From an uncultured Bacteroidota bacterium (GTDB lineage Bacteria > Bacteroidota > Bacteroidia > UBA7662): a stretch of 31,610 bases of DNA. Shown here piece after piece: positions 23,804 to 31,610 of the stretch (the first letter of the stretch is position 1; each line of letters starts with the position of its first letter). Position numbers and translations under genes: made by a program. The notes beneath the pieces are model-generated. The model made no database searches, was not told the DNA's origin, and saw only the letters and a program-made list of their open reading frames with translations. The stretch lies in the NCBI GenBank assembly GCA_903856555.1, contig CAIOCC010000013.1, positions 1 through 31,610 on the forward strand, read 5' to 3'.

Positions 23804-23821
23804 ACCTCCGTTATTGGAGGT
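23804..23821 (+). repeat. Inverted repeat with a Shine-Dalgarno-like arm upstream of porW
   Basis: ACCTCC-GTTATT-GGAGGT is a perfect six-pair inverted repeat in the 54-bp divergent gap. The right arm GGAGGT could act as a ribosome-binding site, although it lies 11 bases before the porW ATG, a little far. In a porW transcript that began upstream, the hairpin would hide this arm. It could equally be a protein-binding site for either gene. Confidence 0.4.
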
Positions 23822-23832
23822 TATCCGATTTC

Positions 23833-26541
23833 ATGCGCCACCCGGACCCCTGCTCGTTGAACGCCCCCTTGCCCTCTTGGGCCGCTACCGGCCTTGATCG
23901 TCGTCTTGCCAAAAGACATCGCTGGATTCTGAGCATCGTTGTACTGATCGTCACCTTGTACAGCGGGCCAACAGCCCAGGCTCAGAGCTGGGCCAAGCGG
24001 CAGTACCAAAACATAACAGCCCGCTTCAACGGGTTGTATTACGCCCAATTGCGTTACGACGAAGCAATGCAGGAAATCCATCGCAATCACAAAGACGATT
24101 ATGCCCAATGGCTCCCCGTTTTTGTGGAATCGCTGGATGCGTCGGTTGCCTCGGGAAGTTCGGCCTTTGAAGAATCCATCAAAAAATGTTCCAACCTGAT
24201 TCAACGCAAAGAACACAGCCGCTGGGTGGACGATGGCTTCTTGCTCATTGGGCAATGTTATTATTTGCGACGAGACTATTTTGACGCCATTGAAACCTTT
24301 CAATACGTCATCAAAAAGTACAAGGGTCAACCCAACGCAGACCATGCCGCTGCCTGGTTGGTTCGATCCTATACTGCGTCCGGTCAATACGGACCTGCGC
24401 AGGGTGCCTTGGAAAAGGCCCTCGAAAACCCTCGGGCGGTTGCCCGCAGCAGGGCCATGCTCTACCTAGCGGCCGCCGAATGCCAATTGGCCCAAAAGCG
24501 ACCAGTCAAAGCGGCCGAATACCTCGAAGGAGCTCTGCCACACCCCATGTCAGCAGCCCAGCGTCGAAGAACGCATTTTTTGTTAGGACAACTCTACCTT
24601 CAGATAGAAAGCCGCAAAGCACCGGTCCATTTTCAGAAAGCACAACGCGGTCGACCCGATCCCGAACTCCGATTCCAATGCAAAATCAAATCCGTTACCG
24701 CCTACACCGATGCCCGTAGCGGAGCCCGCAACGCCCGCCGCATTCTCAACAACCTCATCAAATCCAAAAAATACGTACCCTACCGCGATGTCCTATATTT
24801 TGAATTGGCTTTGCTGGACCAAGCCGACCAAAAAACCAACGACGCAGAAAAAAACCTTCGACTTGCCTTGACCCATTCGTTGGAAATCAACGCACAGCGC
24901 AAAAAAACCTGGCTGGCCTTGGCCGATGCCTGTTTTGAAGAAAAACGTTACGAAGAGGCCCGACTCTTTTACGATAGCCTAAGCAACAACATCGACAAAG
25001 AATACCCCCGCTTCAAAGAAATCAAAAACAAGCAAGCCTATTTGGGTGAAATGGTTCGCCACCTCAAAACCATCGAGGTTCAGGATTCGTTGCTGGAATT
25101 GGGAGCCCTCCCCGAAAACAAATTAACCGCGCGTCTCAACAAAATCCTCGAGGAGGAACGCAAAGAGGCCGCCCGTATCAAAGCCAAAGCCGAAGATTCG
25201 GCCAAAGCCGCCCGTTCCGCAACGAATAACAATCAATGGGTCGATCCCCTATTACTCCAACGCAGCATGGGCAATCCTTCCATTGCATCGGCGGGAGGAG
25301 ACTGGCATTTTTACAACAATCAACTAACGGGAAGCGATTACAATCAGTTCTTGCAAATCTGGGGAAAACGCGATAACAACGATCATTGGAGACGATCCGT
25401 CGGTGGCCAGGGCGCGTCGGAGGAAGGACCTGCAGGGGCCAACAGCGCGACCGCTGAAACCGAAGAAGATCCGCTGCTAGACTCCCTGAACAAACTACCG
25501 AGAACAGCCGAAAATTTGATGTTGCGAATACCCCGCGACGAAGCATCCCGTAACAAATCCTTGTCCGCCGTCCGCAAAGCTCATCTGGCCCTGGCCCGAC
25601 TTTACAAGGATCGCTTTGGCGACTTTCGGGCGGCCCTTCCCTGGGTGGAGAATCACTTGGAAAGGTTTCCAGGCACTTCGACAGAACCCGAAGTATTGTA
25701 CCAAGCATTTCGGTGTTACGAAAGCCTCAAACGCCTGGACCGTCGGGATCAAAGCGCCCGCCTACTGGACAGCCTGTACCCTGAATCCCCCTTCACGGCC
25801 ATGATTCATGGCAAAGCCTCGGCCTCCTCCGATTCGTTGCGCCTTGCCGCCGAAGCCCATTACCGTCGTTGTTACCGACTCTATGTTTCGGGACGTTACG
25901 ATTCGGTGGTCTACGAATGCAAATGGGCCAAATCCCGCTTTGGCTCTGACACGCTGATGCCTTATTTTGGTTTTTTGGAGACGGTATCGGCCTCTCGCAA
26001 AGACAGCACCCGTCTCCTCCAGAGTTTGGAGTCCTATGCCGGTCAAACGGCGCAACCCGCCCTTGCGGTGGCGGCTCAATCCATGCTGGATGCCCTTTTT
26101 CCCGAAAAATCCAAAGGACGAGCCAACAGCGGTCCGGACAACGAAACTAGCCGCGTCAAAGACCGTTACGAATTCAAAGGGGATTCCCTTCAGCCTCATT
26201 ACCTGGTGTTACGAATGAACGCCTCCGTCTATGAAAAGCACATTGAGATTGGGGTCAAAATGAGTCGGTTTGCCGAAAAAAACTACCGCAGACTGGGGGT
26301 CAAAATTTCCTACCCTGTCTACCGTGAGGTTGAACAATTGGTCCTCGTCAAAGAAGCCCCCGACCGCCTTTCGGCCCTGCAATTCTGGCAACACGCAAAA
26401 GCCGATTCCGAACTATTTAGAGACCTTCCGGCTGGATCCTTTGATTGGTTCTATGTCGCCCGCGATGATTTTAACAAATTATACAAAAACCTATCGCTCA
26501 ACGATTACTTGATCTTGTTCCAGCGGGAACACCAACCCTGA
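23833..26541 (+). CDS. porW: PorW/SprE-like TPR protein of gliding motility and type IX secretion
   Basis: PorW/SprE is a large TPR protein needed for type IX secretion and gliding in Bacteroidota, thought to link the PorKN ring to other parts of the machine. The 902-residue protein has a long leader with a hydrophobic segment at about 30-50, ending SGPTAQAQ. No lipobox cysteine is obvious. The family-typical start of the mature part follows (WAKRQYQNITARFNGLYYAQLRYDEAMQEI). Repeated TPR helices run to about residue 420 (for example DDGFLLIGQCYYLRRDYFDAIETFQYVIKKYKGQPNADHAAAWLVRSY), then a charged linker, then more TPR helices. The C-terminal FYVARDDFNKLYKNLSLNDYLILFQREH is also recalled from the family. 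It starts the plus-strand pair with the PBP, four bases apart. Other T9SS genes are not in the window. Confidence 0.85.
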   Translation: MRHPDPCSLNAPLPSWAATGLDRRLAKRHRWILSIVVLIVTLYSGPTAQAQSWAKRQYQNITARFNGLYYAQLRYDEAMQEIHRNHKDDYAQWLPVFVESLDASVASGSSAFEESIKKCSNLIQRKEHSRWVDDGFLLIGQCYYLRRDYFDAIETFQYVIKKYKGQPNADHAAAWLVRSYTASGQYGPAQGALEKALENPRAVARSRAMLYLAAAECQLAQKRPVKAAEYLEGALPHPMSAAQRRRTHFLLGQLYLQIESRKAPVHFQKAQRGRPDPELRFQCKIKSVTAYTDARSGARNARRILNNLIKSKKYVPYRDVLYFELALLDQADQKTNDAEKNLRLALTHSLEINAQRKKTWLALADACFEEKRYEEARLFYDSLSNNIDKEYPRFKEIKNKQAYLGEMVRHLKTIEVQDSLLELGALPENKLTARLNKILEEERKEAARIKAKAEDSAKAARSATNNNQWVDPLLLQRSMGNPSIASAGGDWHFYNNQLTGSDYNQFLQIWGKRDNNDHWRRSVGGQGASEEGPAGANSATAETEEDPLLDSLNKLPRTAENLMLRIPRDEASRNKSLSAVRKAHLALARLYKDRFGDFRAALPWVENHLERFPGTSTEPEVLYQAFRCYESLKRLDRRDQSARLLDSLYPESPFTAMIHGKASASSDSLRLAAEAHYRRCYRLYVSGRYDSVVYECKWAKSRFGSDTLMPYFGFLETVSASRKDSTRLLQSLESYAGQTAQPALAVAAQSMLDALFPEKSKGRANSGPDNETSRVKDRYEFKGDSLQPHYLVLRMNASVYEKHIEIGVKMSRFAEKNYRRLGVKISYPVYREVEQLVLVKEAPDRLSALQFWQHAKADSELFRDLPAGSFDWFYVARDDFNKLYKNLSLNDYLILFQREHQP

Positions 26542-26545
26542 GCCT

Positions 26546-28768
26546 ATGCCTTCGCCAACACCCCTCGAAAAAAAACCGAACCCAACCCCCACCTGGACCC
26601 GCTGGGTATGGGGCATTTACCTATCCTTGCTGGTCACTGGTTTGGGTGTTTTGTTCCTGACGGCCGCCGGCGGACTGGGCGAAATGCCTTCTTTTGAAGA
26701 CCTCGAAAACCCAAAGAGCAACCTGGCAACCGAAATTATTGCATCCGATGGTCAAGTCATCGGCAAATTCTACCTCCAAAACCGATCCTATACCAAGTTT
26801 CATGAAATCTCCCCGCATGTTATTCATGCCTTGTTGGCAACCGAGGACGTCCGCTTCTACAAGCATTCCGGCATCGACCTGCGGGCCCTGGTACGTGCGG
26901 TGGTTTTTATGGGTCGAGAAGGGGGCGCTTCCACCATCACGCAACAATTAGCCCTCAACCTCTTTAACGGGCAGCGGGCCCGCTCCAAACCAGCCCGCAT
27001 TCTCCAAAAAGTCAAGGAATGGATCATTGCCGTCCAACTCGAAAAACGGTACACCAAACAAGAAATTCTGGCCATGTACCTGAATACGGTCGAATTTGGG
27101 TACAACGCGTTTGGAATTAGCGCGGCGTCCCGCACCTATTTTGACAAAGATGTTCATGCCTTGGATGTCCACGAAGCCTCCTTGTTGGTAGGACTTCTCA
27201 AAGGCATCACCTTTTATTCGCCGGTTCGTCACCCGGACCGCTGCATCAACCGTCGAAATACCGTCATCGGGCAAATGGTCAAATACCGGTTTTTGGACCA
27301 AGAAGTTGGAGACCGTTACAGCGCCATGCCGTTGTCCTTGCGTCTCCGGCCCCAGTCCCATGCGGCGGGAACCGCCACCTACTTTAGGGAATACCTGCGC
27401 CAAGAGCTCAGCGAATGGATCAAAACCCAGGTAAACCCCGAAGGCGAACCCTACAACCTGTACCGGGACGGGCTCAAAATCTACACCACCCTGGACTCCC
27501 GAATGCAATCCTACGCCGAGGAAGCGGTGCGTACCCAGATGAAATCCTTGCAGACGCTGTTTGATGAGCATTGGAAAGGCCAAGACCCTTGGGGTGAATT
27601 CACCCAAATTCTGGACCAAGGCATGCGAAGATCCAAGCGTTACCGGCGGCTCAAGGACCAGGATTGGTCCGAATCGGCGATCCGCAGGCACTTTAACGAG
27701 CCCACCGATATCAGGCTCTTTACATGGAAAGGTTTTGTGGATACGTTGATGACCCCGATGGATTCCATTCGTTATGCCAAAAAGTTCCTGCATACCGGAT
27801 TTATGGCCATGGATCCTCACAACGGACATATCAAGGCCTGGGTCGGCGGTATTGATATGGATTTTAGCCAATACGATCATGTCAATACCCAGGCCAAACG
27901 CCAGGTGGGCTCTGCCTTCAAGCCGCTGGTGTATACCGTAGCGGTGGACAATGGTTTTGATCCCTGCCTCCCCATTCCCAACCAGCCCGTCACCTTCGAA
28001 GCTTTTGAAAATTGGACTCCCAAAAATTACGATGGCAAAATCGGTGGCTCCATGAGCATGTTCAGGGGATTGGCCCTTTCGATTAATAACATCGTGGCCT
28101 ATCTGATGAAACAAGTGGGCCCCGAACCGGTCCTGGAGCTAAGTCGCAAAATGGGCATCACATCGCCCATGGAACCCTACCCCAGCCTCTGCCTTGGGAG
28201 TTTTGATATGAGTGTTTACGAGATGGTCGGGGCCTACGCCACCTACCCCAACCAAGGCGTTTGGACCAAACCCATGATGATCACCCGGATTACCGATCGC
28301 CAAGGCAATGTTCTGATGGAAAATTTTCCCGAGACCAAGGATGTCCTTAGCGAAGAGACCGCCTTTGTGATGACCAAGCTTCTGCAAAAAGTCGTGGATG
28401 GAGGAACCGCCTCCCGCCTACGTTACCGGTACAACCTGACCGGTGATTTGGCCGGAAAAACAGGGACCACCCAAAACAACTCCGACGGTTGGTTCATCGG
28501 CTTTCATCCAAATTTGGTGGCCGGTGCCTGGGTCGGGGCGGATGATCGATCCGTGCATTTTCGGAGTACCAGCCTGGGTGGGGGCGCCAATACGGCTCTG
28601 CCCATCTTTGGGCTCTTTATGCAAAAAGTTTATGGAGACAGCCGCTTGGGAATCAAACCAGCGAGCTTCAAAGCCCCCGACGGAGGGATTTCCATCAACA
28701 TGGACTGTTCAGGGTATGCCTACGAAAAAGCCCAGGACGAAGACACCTGGGGCGATGCGGCGGACTAG
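26546..28768 (+). CDS. mrcA: Class A penicillin-binding protein (transglycosylase/transpeptidase)
   Basis: This 740-residue bifunctional enzyme polymerises glycan strands and crosslinks them on the outer face of the inner membrane. After a membrane anchor (about 20-42), the GT51 domain has the catalytic Glu100 in LLATEDVRFYKHSGID, then GGASTITQQLALNLF (127-140) and LEKRYTKQEILAMYLN. The transpeptidase domain has the SxxK motif with Ser456 and Lys459 (GSAFKP), SxN at 512-514 (SIN) and KTG at 638-640, so both activities look intact. A charged stretch at about 340-400 separates the domains. The tail is acidic (DEDTWGDAAD). It starts four bases after porW. Its stop shares a CTAG palindrome with the stop of the convergent atpC. 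Confidence 0.95.
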   Translation: MPSPTPLEKKPNPTPTWTRWVWGIYLSLLVTGLGVLFLTAAGGLGEMPSFEDLENPKSNLATEIIASDGQVIGKFYLQNRSYTKFHEISPHVIHALLATEDVRFYKHSGIDLRALVRAVVFMGREGGASTITQQLALNLFNGQRARSKPARILQKVKEWIIAVQLEKRYTKQEILAMYLNTVEFGYNAFGISAASRTYFDKDVHALDVHEASLLVGLLKGITFYSPVRHPDRCINRRNTVIGQMVKYRFLDQEVGDRYSAMPLSLRLRPQSHAAGTATYFREYLRQELSEWIKTQVNPEGEPYNLYRDGLKIYTTLDSRMQSYAEEAVRTQMKSLQTLFDEHWKGQDPWGEFTQILDQGMRRSKRYRRLKDQDWSESAIRRHFNEPTDIRLFTWKGFVDTLMTPMDSIRYAKKFLHTGFMAMDPHNGHIKAWVGGIDMDFSQYDHVNTQAKRQVGSAFKPLVYTVAVDNGFDPCLPIPNQPVTFEAFENWTPKNYDGKIGGSMSMFRGLALSINNIVAYLMKQVGPEPVLELSRKMGITSPMEPYPSLCLGSFDMSVYEMVGAYATYPNQGVWTKPMMITRITDRQGNVLMENFPETKDVLSEETAFVMTKLLQKVVDGGTASRLRYRYNLTGDLAGKTGTTQNNSDGWFIGFHPNLVAGAWVGADDRSVHFRSTSLGGGANTALPIFGLFMQKVYGDSRLGIKPASFKAPDGGISINMDCSGYAYEKAQDEDTWGDAAD

Positions 28769-29031
28769 CCTTGTTCCTCCCCGATTCCCGGGCTGAGGAC
28801 CATGACTTTGTTATGCAAAACCTCCACGACACCGCCTAGCAGGCGAAACCGTGTTTGTTGGCCTGCGGCGTCCTTAATCTCCAAAGTGCCAGGGTTTTGC
28901 AACGAGGCCATGATGGGGGCGTGATCACGCAGTACCTCAAAAGGACCGTCGCTGCCGGGGACCTTCACAGAGACCACCGAGCCTTCGAAAATCTTTTTTT
29001 CGGGGGTTAGAACCTGCAATTCCAAGGCCAT
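28765..29031 (-). CDS. atpC: ATP synthase F1 subunit epsilon, short form
   Basis: This 88-residue protein is the beta-sandwich N-terminal domain of epsilon only. It starts ALELQVLTPEKKIFEGSVVSVKVPGSDGPFEVLRDHAPIMASL and ends just after GGVVEVLHNKVMVLSPGIGEE. The C-terminal helical hairpin that inhibits ATP hydrolysis in many bacteria is missing. Short epsilons are usual in Bacteroidota, so this is not a truncation artefact. It follows atpD by three bases and ends interlocked with the convergent PBP gene. Confidence 0.95.
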   Translation of the reverse strand: MALELQVLTPEKKIFEGSVVSVKVPGSDGPFEVLRDHAPIMASLQNPGTLEIKDAAGQQTRFRLLGGVVEVLHNKVMVLSPGIGEEQG

Positions 29032-29034
29032 GGC

Positions 29035-30543
29035 TTAGGCTTGTTCGGCAAGCATTTTGCGACCGGCTTCGATCACATCGTCAATGCTTCCCTTGAGGTT
29101 AAAGGCCGCTTCGGGGTATTGATCCACTTCGCCGTCCAGAATCATGTTAAAACCGCGAATGGTTTCTTCGATCGGCACCAAGACGCCTTTGAGGCCGGTA
29201 AACTGCTCGGCAACGTGGAAAGGCTGGGATAGAAAGCGCTGAACACGACGAGCGCGTCCGACGACCAATTTGTCTTCTTCGCTGAGTTCATCCATCCCCA
29301 AAATGGCGATGATATCCTGAAGCTCTTTGTAGCGCTGGAGTATCATTTTAACGCGCATGGCGCAGTCGTAATGAGCATCCCCCAAGATATCTCGGGACAA
29401 AATCCGTGATGTGGAATCCAACGGATCCACGGCGGGATAAATACCCAATTCCGCGATTTTGCGGCTCAAAACCGTGGTGGCATCCAAGTGAGCAAAGGTG
29501 GTAGCCGGGGCCGGGTCGGTCAAGTCATCCGCCGGAACATACACCGCCTGGACGGAGGTAATGGAACCCCTTTTGGTGGAGGTAATGCGCTCCTGCATCA
29601 AACCCATTTCGGTGGCCAACGTTGGCTGGTAGCCCACCGCAGAGGGCATACGACCCAAGAGGGCCGATACTTCGGAGCCGGCCTGGGTAAAGCGGAAAAT
29701 ATTGTCGATAAAGAAGAGAATATCCCGGCCGGTGGCGTCCTTTTCGTCCCCATCGCGGAGGTGTTCGGCCAGAGTCAGACCCGAAAGGGCAACGCGCGCG
29801 CGCGCTCCGGGTGGTTCATTCATTTGACCAAAGACCAAGGAAATCCTGGATTCTTCCAAATCCTTGTAGTCCACCTTGTCCAGAGCCCATTTGCCTTCTT
29901 CCATTTCGTGACGGAAGGCATCCCCGTATTTCAAAACGCCGGATTCGATCATTTCACGCATCAAATCGTTCCCTTCGCGGGTACGCTCTCCAACCCCGGC
30001 AAAAACCGACATTCCGTCGTAGCCTTTGGCGATGTTGTTGATTAATTCCATGATTAGAACGGTCTTACCAACCCCTGCACCCCCAAAGAGACCAATCTTA
30101 CCACCCTTCACATAGGGTTCAATCAGGTCAATGACCTTGATACCGGTAAAAAGGACTTCGGTTGACGTGCTAAGATCCTCAAAAGCCGGGGCTTTGCGGT
30201 GAATGGGAAGACCCACGGTGTTTTCAGCCATGGGACGGAGGCCGTCAATGGCCTCACCGACCACGTTGAACAAACGACCTTTGATTTGGGTACCGGTTGG
30301 CATTTGAATGGGCTTGCCGGTATCCACAACGGGCATGCCCCGAAGAAGGCCTTCGGTGCCGTCCATTGCAATGGTGCGGACCGAGTCCTCGCCCAAATGC
30401 TGCTGGCATTCCAGAACCACTCGCTGACCACCGGGGCGGTCAACGTACAGGGCGTTAAACAATTCGGGGAGCGGGTTGCCGCTTTCGAAGGCCACATCGA
30501 TGACCGGGCCGATAATTTGGGCGATTTTGCCGGTAGAACTCAT
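29035..30543 (-). CDS. atpD: ATP synthase F1 subunit beta
   Basis: This 502-residue catalytic subunit has the Walker A motif GGAGVGKT at 154-161 and the catalytic glutamate in VGERTREGND near 186. The DILFFIDNIFRFTQAGSEVSALLGRMPSAVGYQPTL stretch and the DPAPATTFAHLDATTVLSR segment are also present. A small extra stretch at about 207-232 (HEMEEGKWALDKVDYKDLEESR) lengthens the protein compared with Escherichia coli and is usual in Bacteroidota. The ATG at 30543 gives the standard N-terminus (SSTGKIAQIIGPVIDVAFE); the frame is open upstream to 30771, but that extension carries promoter sequence rather than protein-like sequence. With atpC it forms a two-gene operon apart from the other atp genes. 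Confidence 0.98.
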   Translation of the reverse strand: MSSTGKIAQIIGPVIDVAFESGNPLPELFNALYVDRPGGQRVVLECQQHLGEDSVRTIAMDGTEGLLRGMPVVDTGKPIQMPTGTQIKGRLFNVVGEAIDGLRPMAENTVGLPIHRKAPAFEDLSTSTEVLFTGIKVIDLIEPYVKGGKIGLFGGAGVGKTVLIMELINNIAKGYDGMSVFAGVGERTREGNDLMREMIESGVLKYGDAFRHEMEEGKWALDKVDYKDLEESRISLVFGQMNEPPGARARVALSGLTLAEHLRDGDEKDATGRDILFFIDNIFRFTQAGSEVSALLGRMPSAVGYQPTLATEMGLMQERITSTKRGSITSVQAVYVPADDLTDPAPATTFAHLDATTVLSRKIAELGIYPAVDPLDSTSRILSRDILGDAHYDCAMRVKMILQRYKELQDIIAILGMDELSEEDKLVVGRARRVQRFLSQPFHVAEQFTGLKGVLVPIEETIRGFNMILDGEVDQYPEAAFNLKGSIDDVIEAGRKMLAEQA

Positions 30544-30567
30544 GGATAAATTTGGTAAATGTGGCCG

Positions 30568-30575
30568 CAAAGGTA
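30568..30575 (-). promoter_or_regulatory. -7 element of the atpDC promoter
   Basis: The minus strand reads TACCTTTG, a full match to TAnnTTTG, 24 bases before the atpD ATG. This placement gives a short normal leader. Upstream T-rich DNA (GTTTTTATTTGG) may hold the -33 region, but the TTTG spacing of 14 bases is short. This is one of the best promoter matches in the window. Confidence 0.55.
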
Positions 30576-30624
30576 GGGGCAAACAGAGCCAAATAAAAAC
30601 GCAGTTGGACCCAAAGACGGGGCG

Positions 30625-30632
30625 TATTTTTG
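30625..30632 (+). promoter_or_regulatory. Candidate -7 element for the outer-membrane receptor gene
   Basis: The plus strand reads TATTTTTG, a full match to TAnnTTTG, with TTG 17 bases upstream at 30605-30607. It lies only seven bases before the assigned ATG at 30640, so the message would be nearly leaderless or the true start lies further downstream. Confidence 0.35.
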
Positions 30633-30639
30633 GGGACTC

Positions 30640-31610
30640 ATGACCCTTACCAGCTCCATCCCTTCCCAACACAAATCGTCGTTTTGGTCGATTATCCTGC
30701 CATTTCTGGCCCTTGTAGTGGCTGTAGGTGCCCCAACGACCCTCGTTAGGGCCCAAAGTCCCGGTGTCCAAGGCCGGATTTTACTCAAAAACCAAAACAA
30801 AGGCCTGGAATTTGCCTCGGTGGCCGTCCTCAAAACCGCGGATTCCGCCCTGGTATCGGGGTCTTTAACCCGTAGCGGCGGGTATTTTGGGATGGAGAAG
30901 GTCCCCCCCGGTCGCTACCTCCTGGAGGTGCGGTTCTTGGGCTGTATTCCTTTGTACCGGAGTTTTCAGGTGGTCCCCTCCGTTCCAATCACCGAATTGG
31001 GCAATCTTTATTTGGAGGAGGATGTCACCAAATTGCAAACCGTCGAAATCACTGAATCGCGGCAAACCACCGTTTTGGGTATCGATCGCAAGGTCTACAC
31101 GGTGGACAAGGACCTGACCGCTCGCGGTGCCTCGGCCCTGGAGGTGATGCGCAATTTGCCAGGGGTGACCACCGATGCCGATGGGACGGTGCGACTACGC
31201 AATTCGGTGCCTCAGATTTTTGTGGACGGGAGGCCCAGTCTCCTCACGTTGGAACAAATCCCAGCTGAGCAAATTGAACGCATCGAGATCATGACCAACC
31301 CCTCGGTTCGATTTGATGCCAACACCACCGGCGGACTCTTGAATGTGGTGATGAAAAGAGCCACCGGTCCGGGTTACCAAGGTTCGGCCAATGCCGGGCT
31401 CGGAAGCGGAAATCGTTGGAATACCGGCTTCAACCTAAACCTCAAGGAAGGCGCATCGGCCTGGTCCGCGTCCTATAATTTCAGCGATTTTTACAATCCC
31501 CTAACCAACAGCACGCTGCGGCAAAATCTGGCAGGCGGCAAAACTTCCGAAACATTTTTTCAGTCTTCCCAAAGCATGTTGGGGCGTCGTTTTCAAATGG
31601 GTCGACTGGC
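30640..31610 (+). CDS. Outer-membrane beta-barrel receptor, TonB-dependent-like (3' part beyond the window)
   Basis: The frame is open from an ATG at 30640 to the right edge, 323 complete codons. A signal peptide covers about residues 13-39 (SSFWSIILPFLALVVAVGAPTTLVRAQ). A CarboxypepD_reg-like beta-sandwich follows at 43-125 (VQGRILLKNQNKGLEFASVAVLKTADSALVSGSLTRSGGYFGMEKVPPGRYLLEVRFLG). Next is a plug-like domain at about 145-240 with the typical GASALEVMRNLPGVTTDADGTVRLR, IFVDGRPS and IPAEQIERIEIMTNPSVRFDANTTGGLLNVVMK. The barrel then begins. This is the arrangement of Bacteroidota outer-membrane beta-barrel proteins related to TonB-dependent receptors. No SusD partner is visible, and the ligand is unknown. 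It is transcribed away from atpD across a 96-bp gap. Confidence 0.88.
   Translation, partial: MTLTSSIPSQHKSSFWSIILPFLALVVAVGAPTTLVRAQSPGVQGRILLKNQNKGLEFASVAVLKTADSALVSGSLTRSGGYFGMEKVPPGRYLLEVRFLGCIPLYRSFQVVPSVPITELGNLYLEEDVTKLQTVEITESRQTTVLGIDRKVYTVDKDLTARGASALEVMRNLPGVTTDADGTVRLRNSVPQIFVDGRPSLLTLEQIPAEQIERIEIMTNPSVRFDANTTGGLLNVVMKRATGPGYQGSANAGLGSGNRWNTGFNLNLKEGASAWSASYNFSDFYNPLTNSTLRQNLAGGKTSETFFQSSQSMLGRRFQMGRL

Noticed and set aside
26948..28114. Long minus-strand open frame (388 codons) opposite the penicillin-binding protein gene
   Set aside because: It is antisense to a gene with all catalytic motifs intact. Its predicted protein has no recognisable domain and is explained by GC-rich codon bias leaving the opposite strand open.
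28765..29031. Truncated epsilon subunit as a mutation
   Set aside because: The missing C-terminal helices are normal for this phylum, and the domain ends cleanly after a complete beta sandwich.
29798..29810. Alternating CG run in atpD, considered as a Z-DNA or recombination site
   Set aside because: It encodes the conserved GARARVALSG segment and is explained by arginine and alanine codons.
30544..30771. Upstream in-frame extension of atpD by 76 codons
   Set aside because: The standard beta-subunit N-terminus starts at 30543, and the extension covers the TACCTTTG promoter element and the divergent receptor gene start.

Overview
This window comes from a member of the Bacteroidota, probably an aerobic, carotenoid-pigmented one. 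The main evidence is a PorW/SprE-type gliding and type IX secretion protein and an outer-membrane beta-barrel receptor with a CarboxypepD_reg-like N-terminus. A periplasmic N-terminal extension on AtpB, promoter-like sequences matching the Bacteroidota -7 element TAnnTTTG, and almost no Shine-Dalgarno sequences point the same way. The DNA is fairly GC-rich and very densely coded. No intergenic gap exceeds about 135 bp, and I see no tRNA, rRNA, CRISPR array, insertion sequence or prophage.

Layout. (1) Positions 1-8661, minus strand: a tightly packed run reading DUF2911 protein, secreted PIG-L deacetylase, a 48-residue single-span membrane protein, a sodium:solute symporter, topoisomerase IV subunit A (parC), and a truncated polytopic membrane protein at the left edge. 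Neighbours overlap or abut, so this is probably one operon. (2) 8740-9519, plus strand: an enoyl-CoA hydratase. (3) 9516-15376, minus strand: a carotenoid cluster. It reads ECF-type sigma factor, terminator-like hairpin, crtI, crtB, an unrecognised secreted protein, a crtD-like desaturase, cruF. (4) 15510-23778, minus strand: a run of twelve genes. It starts with an M23-peptidase-like protein that lacks its catalytic domain, then a bactofilin, AtpZ, an AtpI-like protein, atpB-E-F-H-A-G, tsaE and alanine dehydrogenase. (5) 23833-28768, plus strand: porW/sprE and a class A penicillin-binding protein. (6) 28765-30543, minus strand: atpD-atpC, the rest of the ATP synthase. (7) 30640 to the right edge, plus strand: the start of an outer-membrane beta-barrel receptor.

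How it fits together. All eight structural genes of a proton-type F1Fo ATP synthase are present, split into atpBEFHAG and atpDC by the two cell-envelope genes porW and pbp. CrtB and CrtI should make phytoene and then lycopene. CruF and the CrtD-like enzyme should hydrate and further desaturate an end group, giving a 1'-hydroxy-3',4'-didehydro carotenoid of the saproxanthin/flexixanthin/myxol type. No cyclase, ketolase or ring hydroxylase is in the window. The sigma gene sits behind a promoter overlapped by repeated TTGTTTAAC boxes, which suggests that an unseen repressor gates the pigment pathway.

Nothing here is clearly a wholly new system. The most novel-looking items are the sigma-promoter box array, the coupled 48-residue membrane protein, the secreted protein between crtB and crtD, and the M23-like protein without a peptidase domain.
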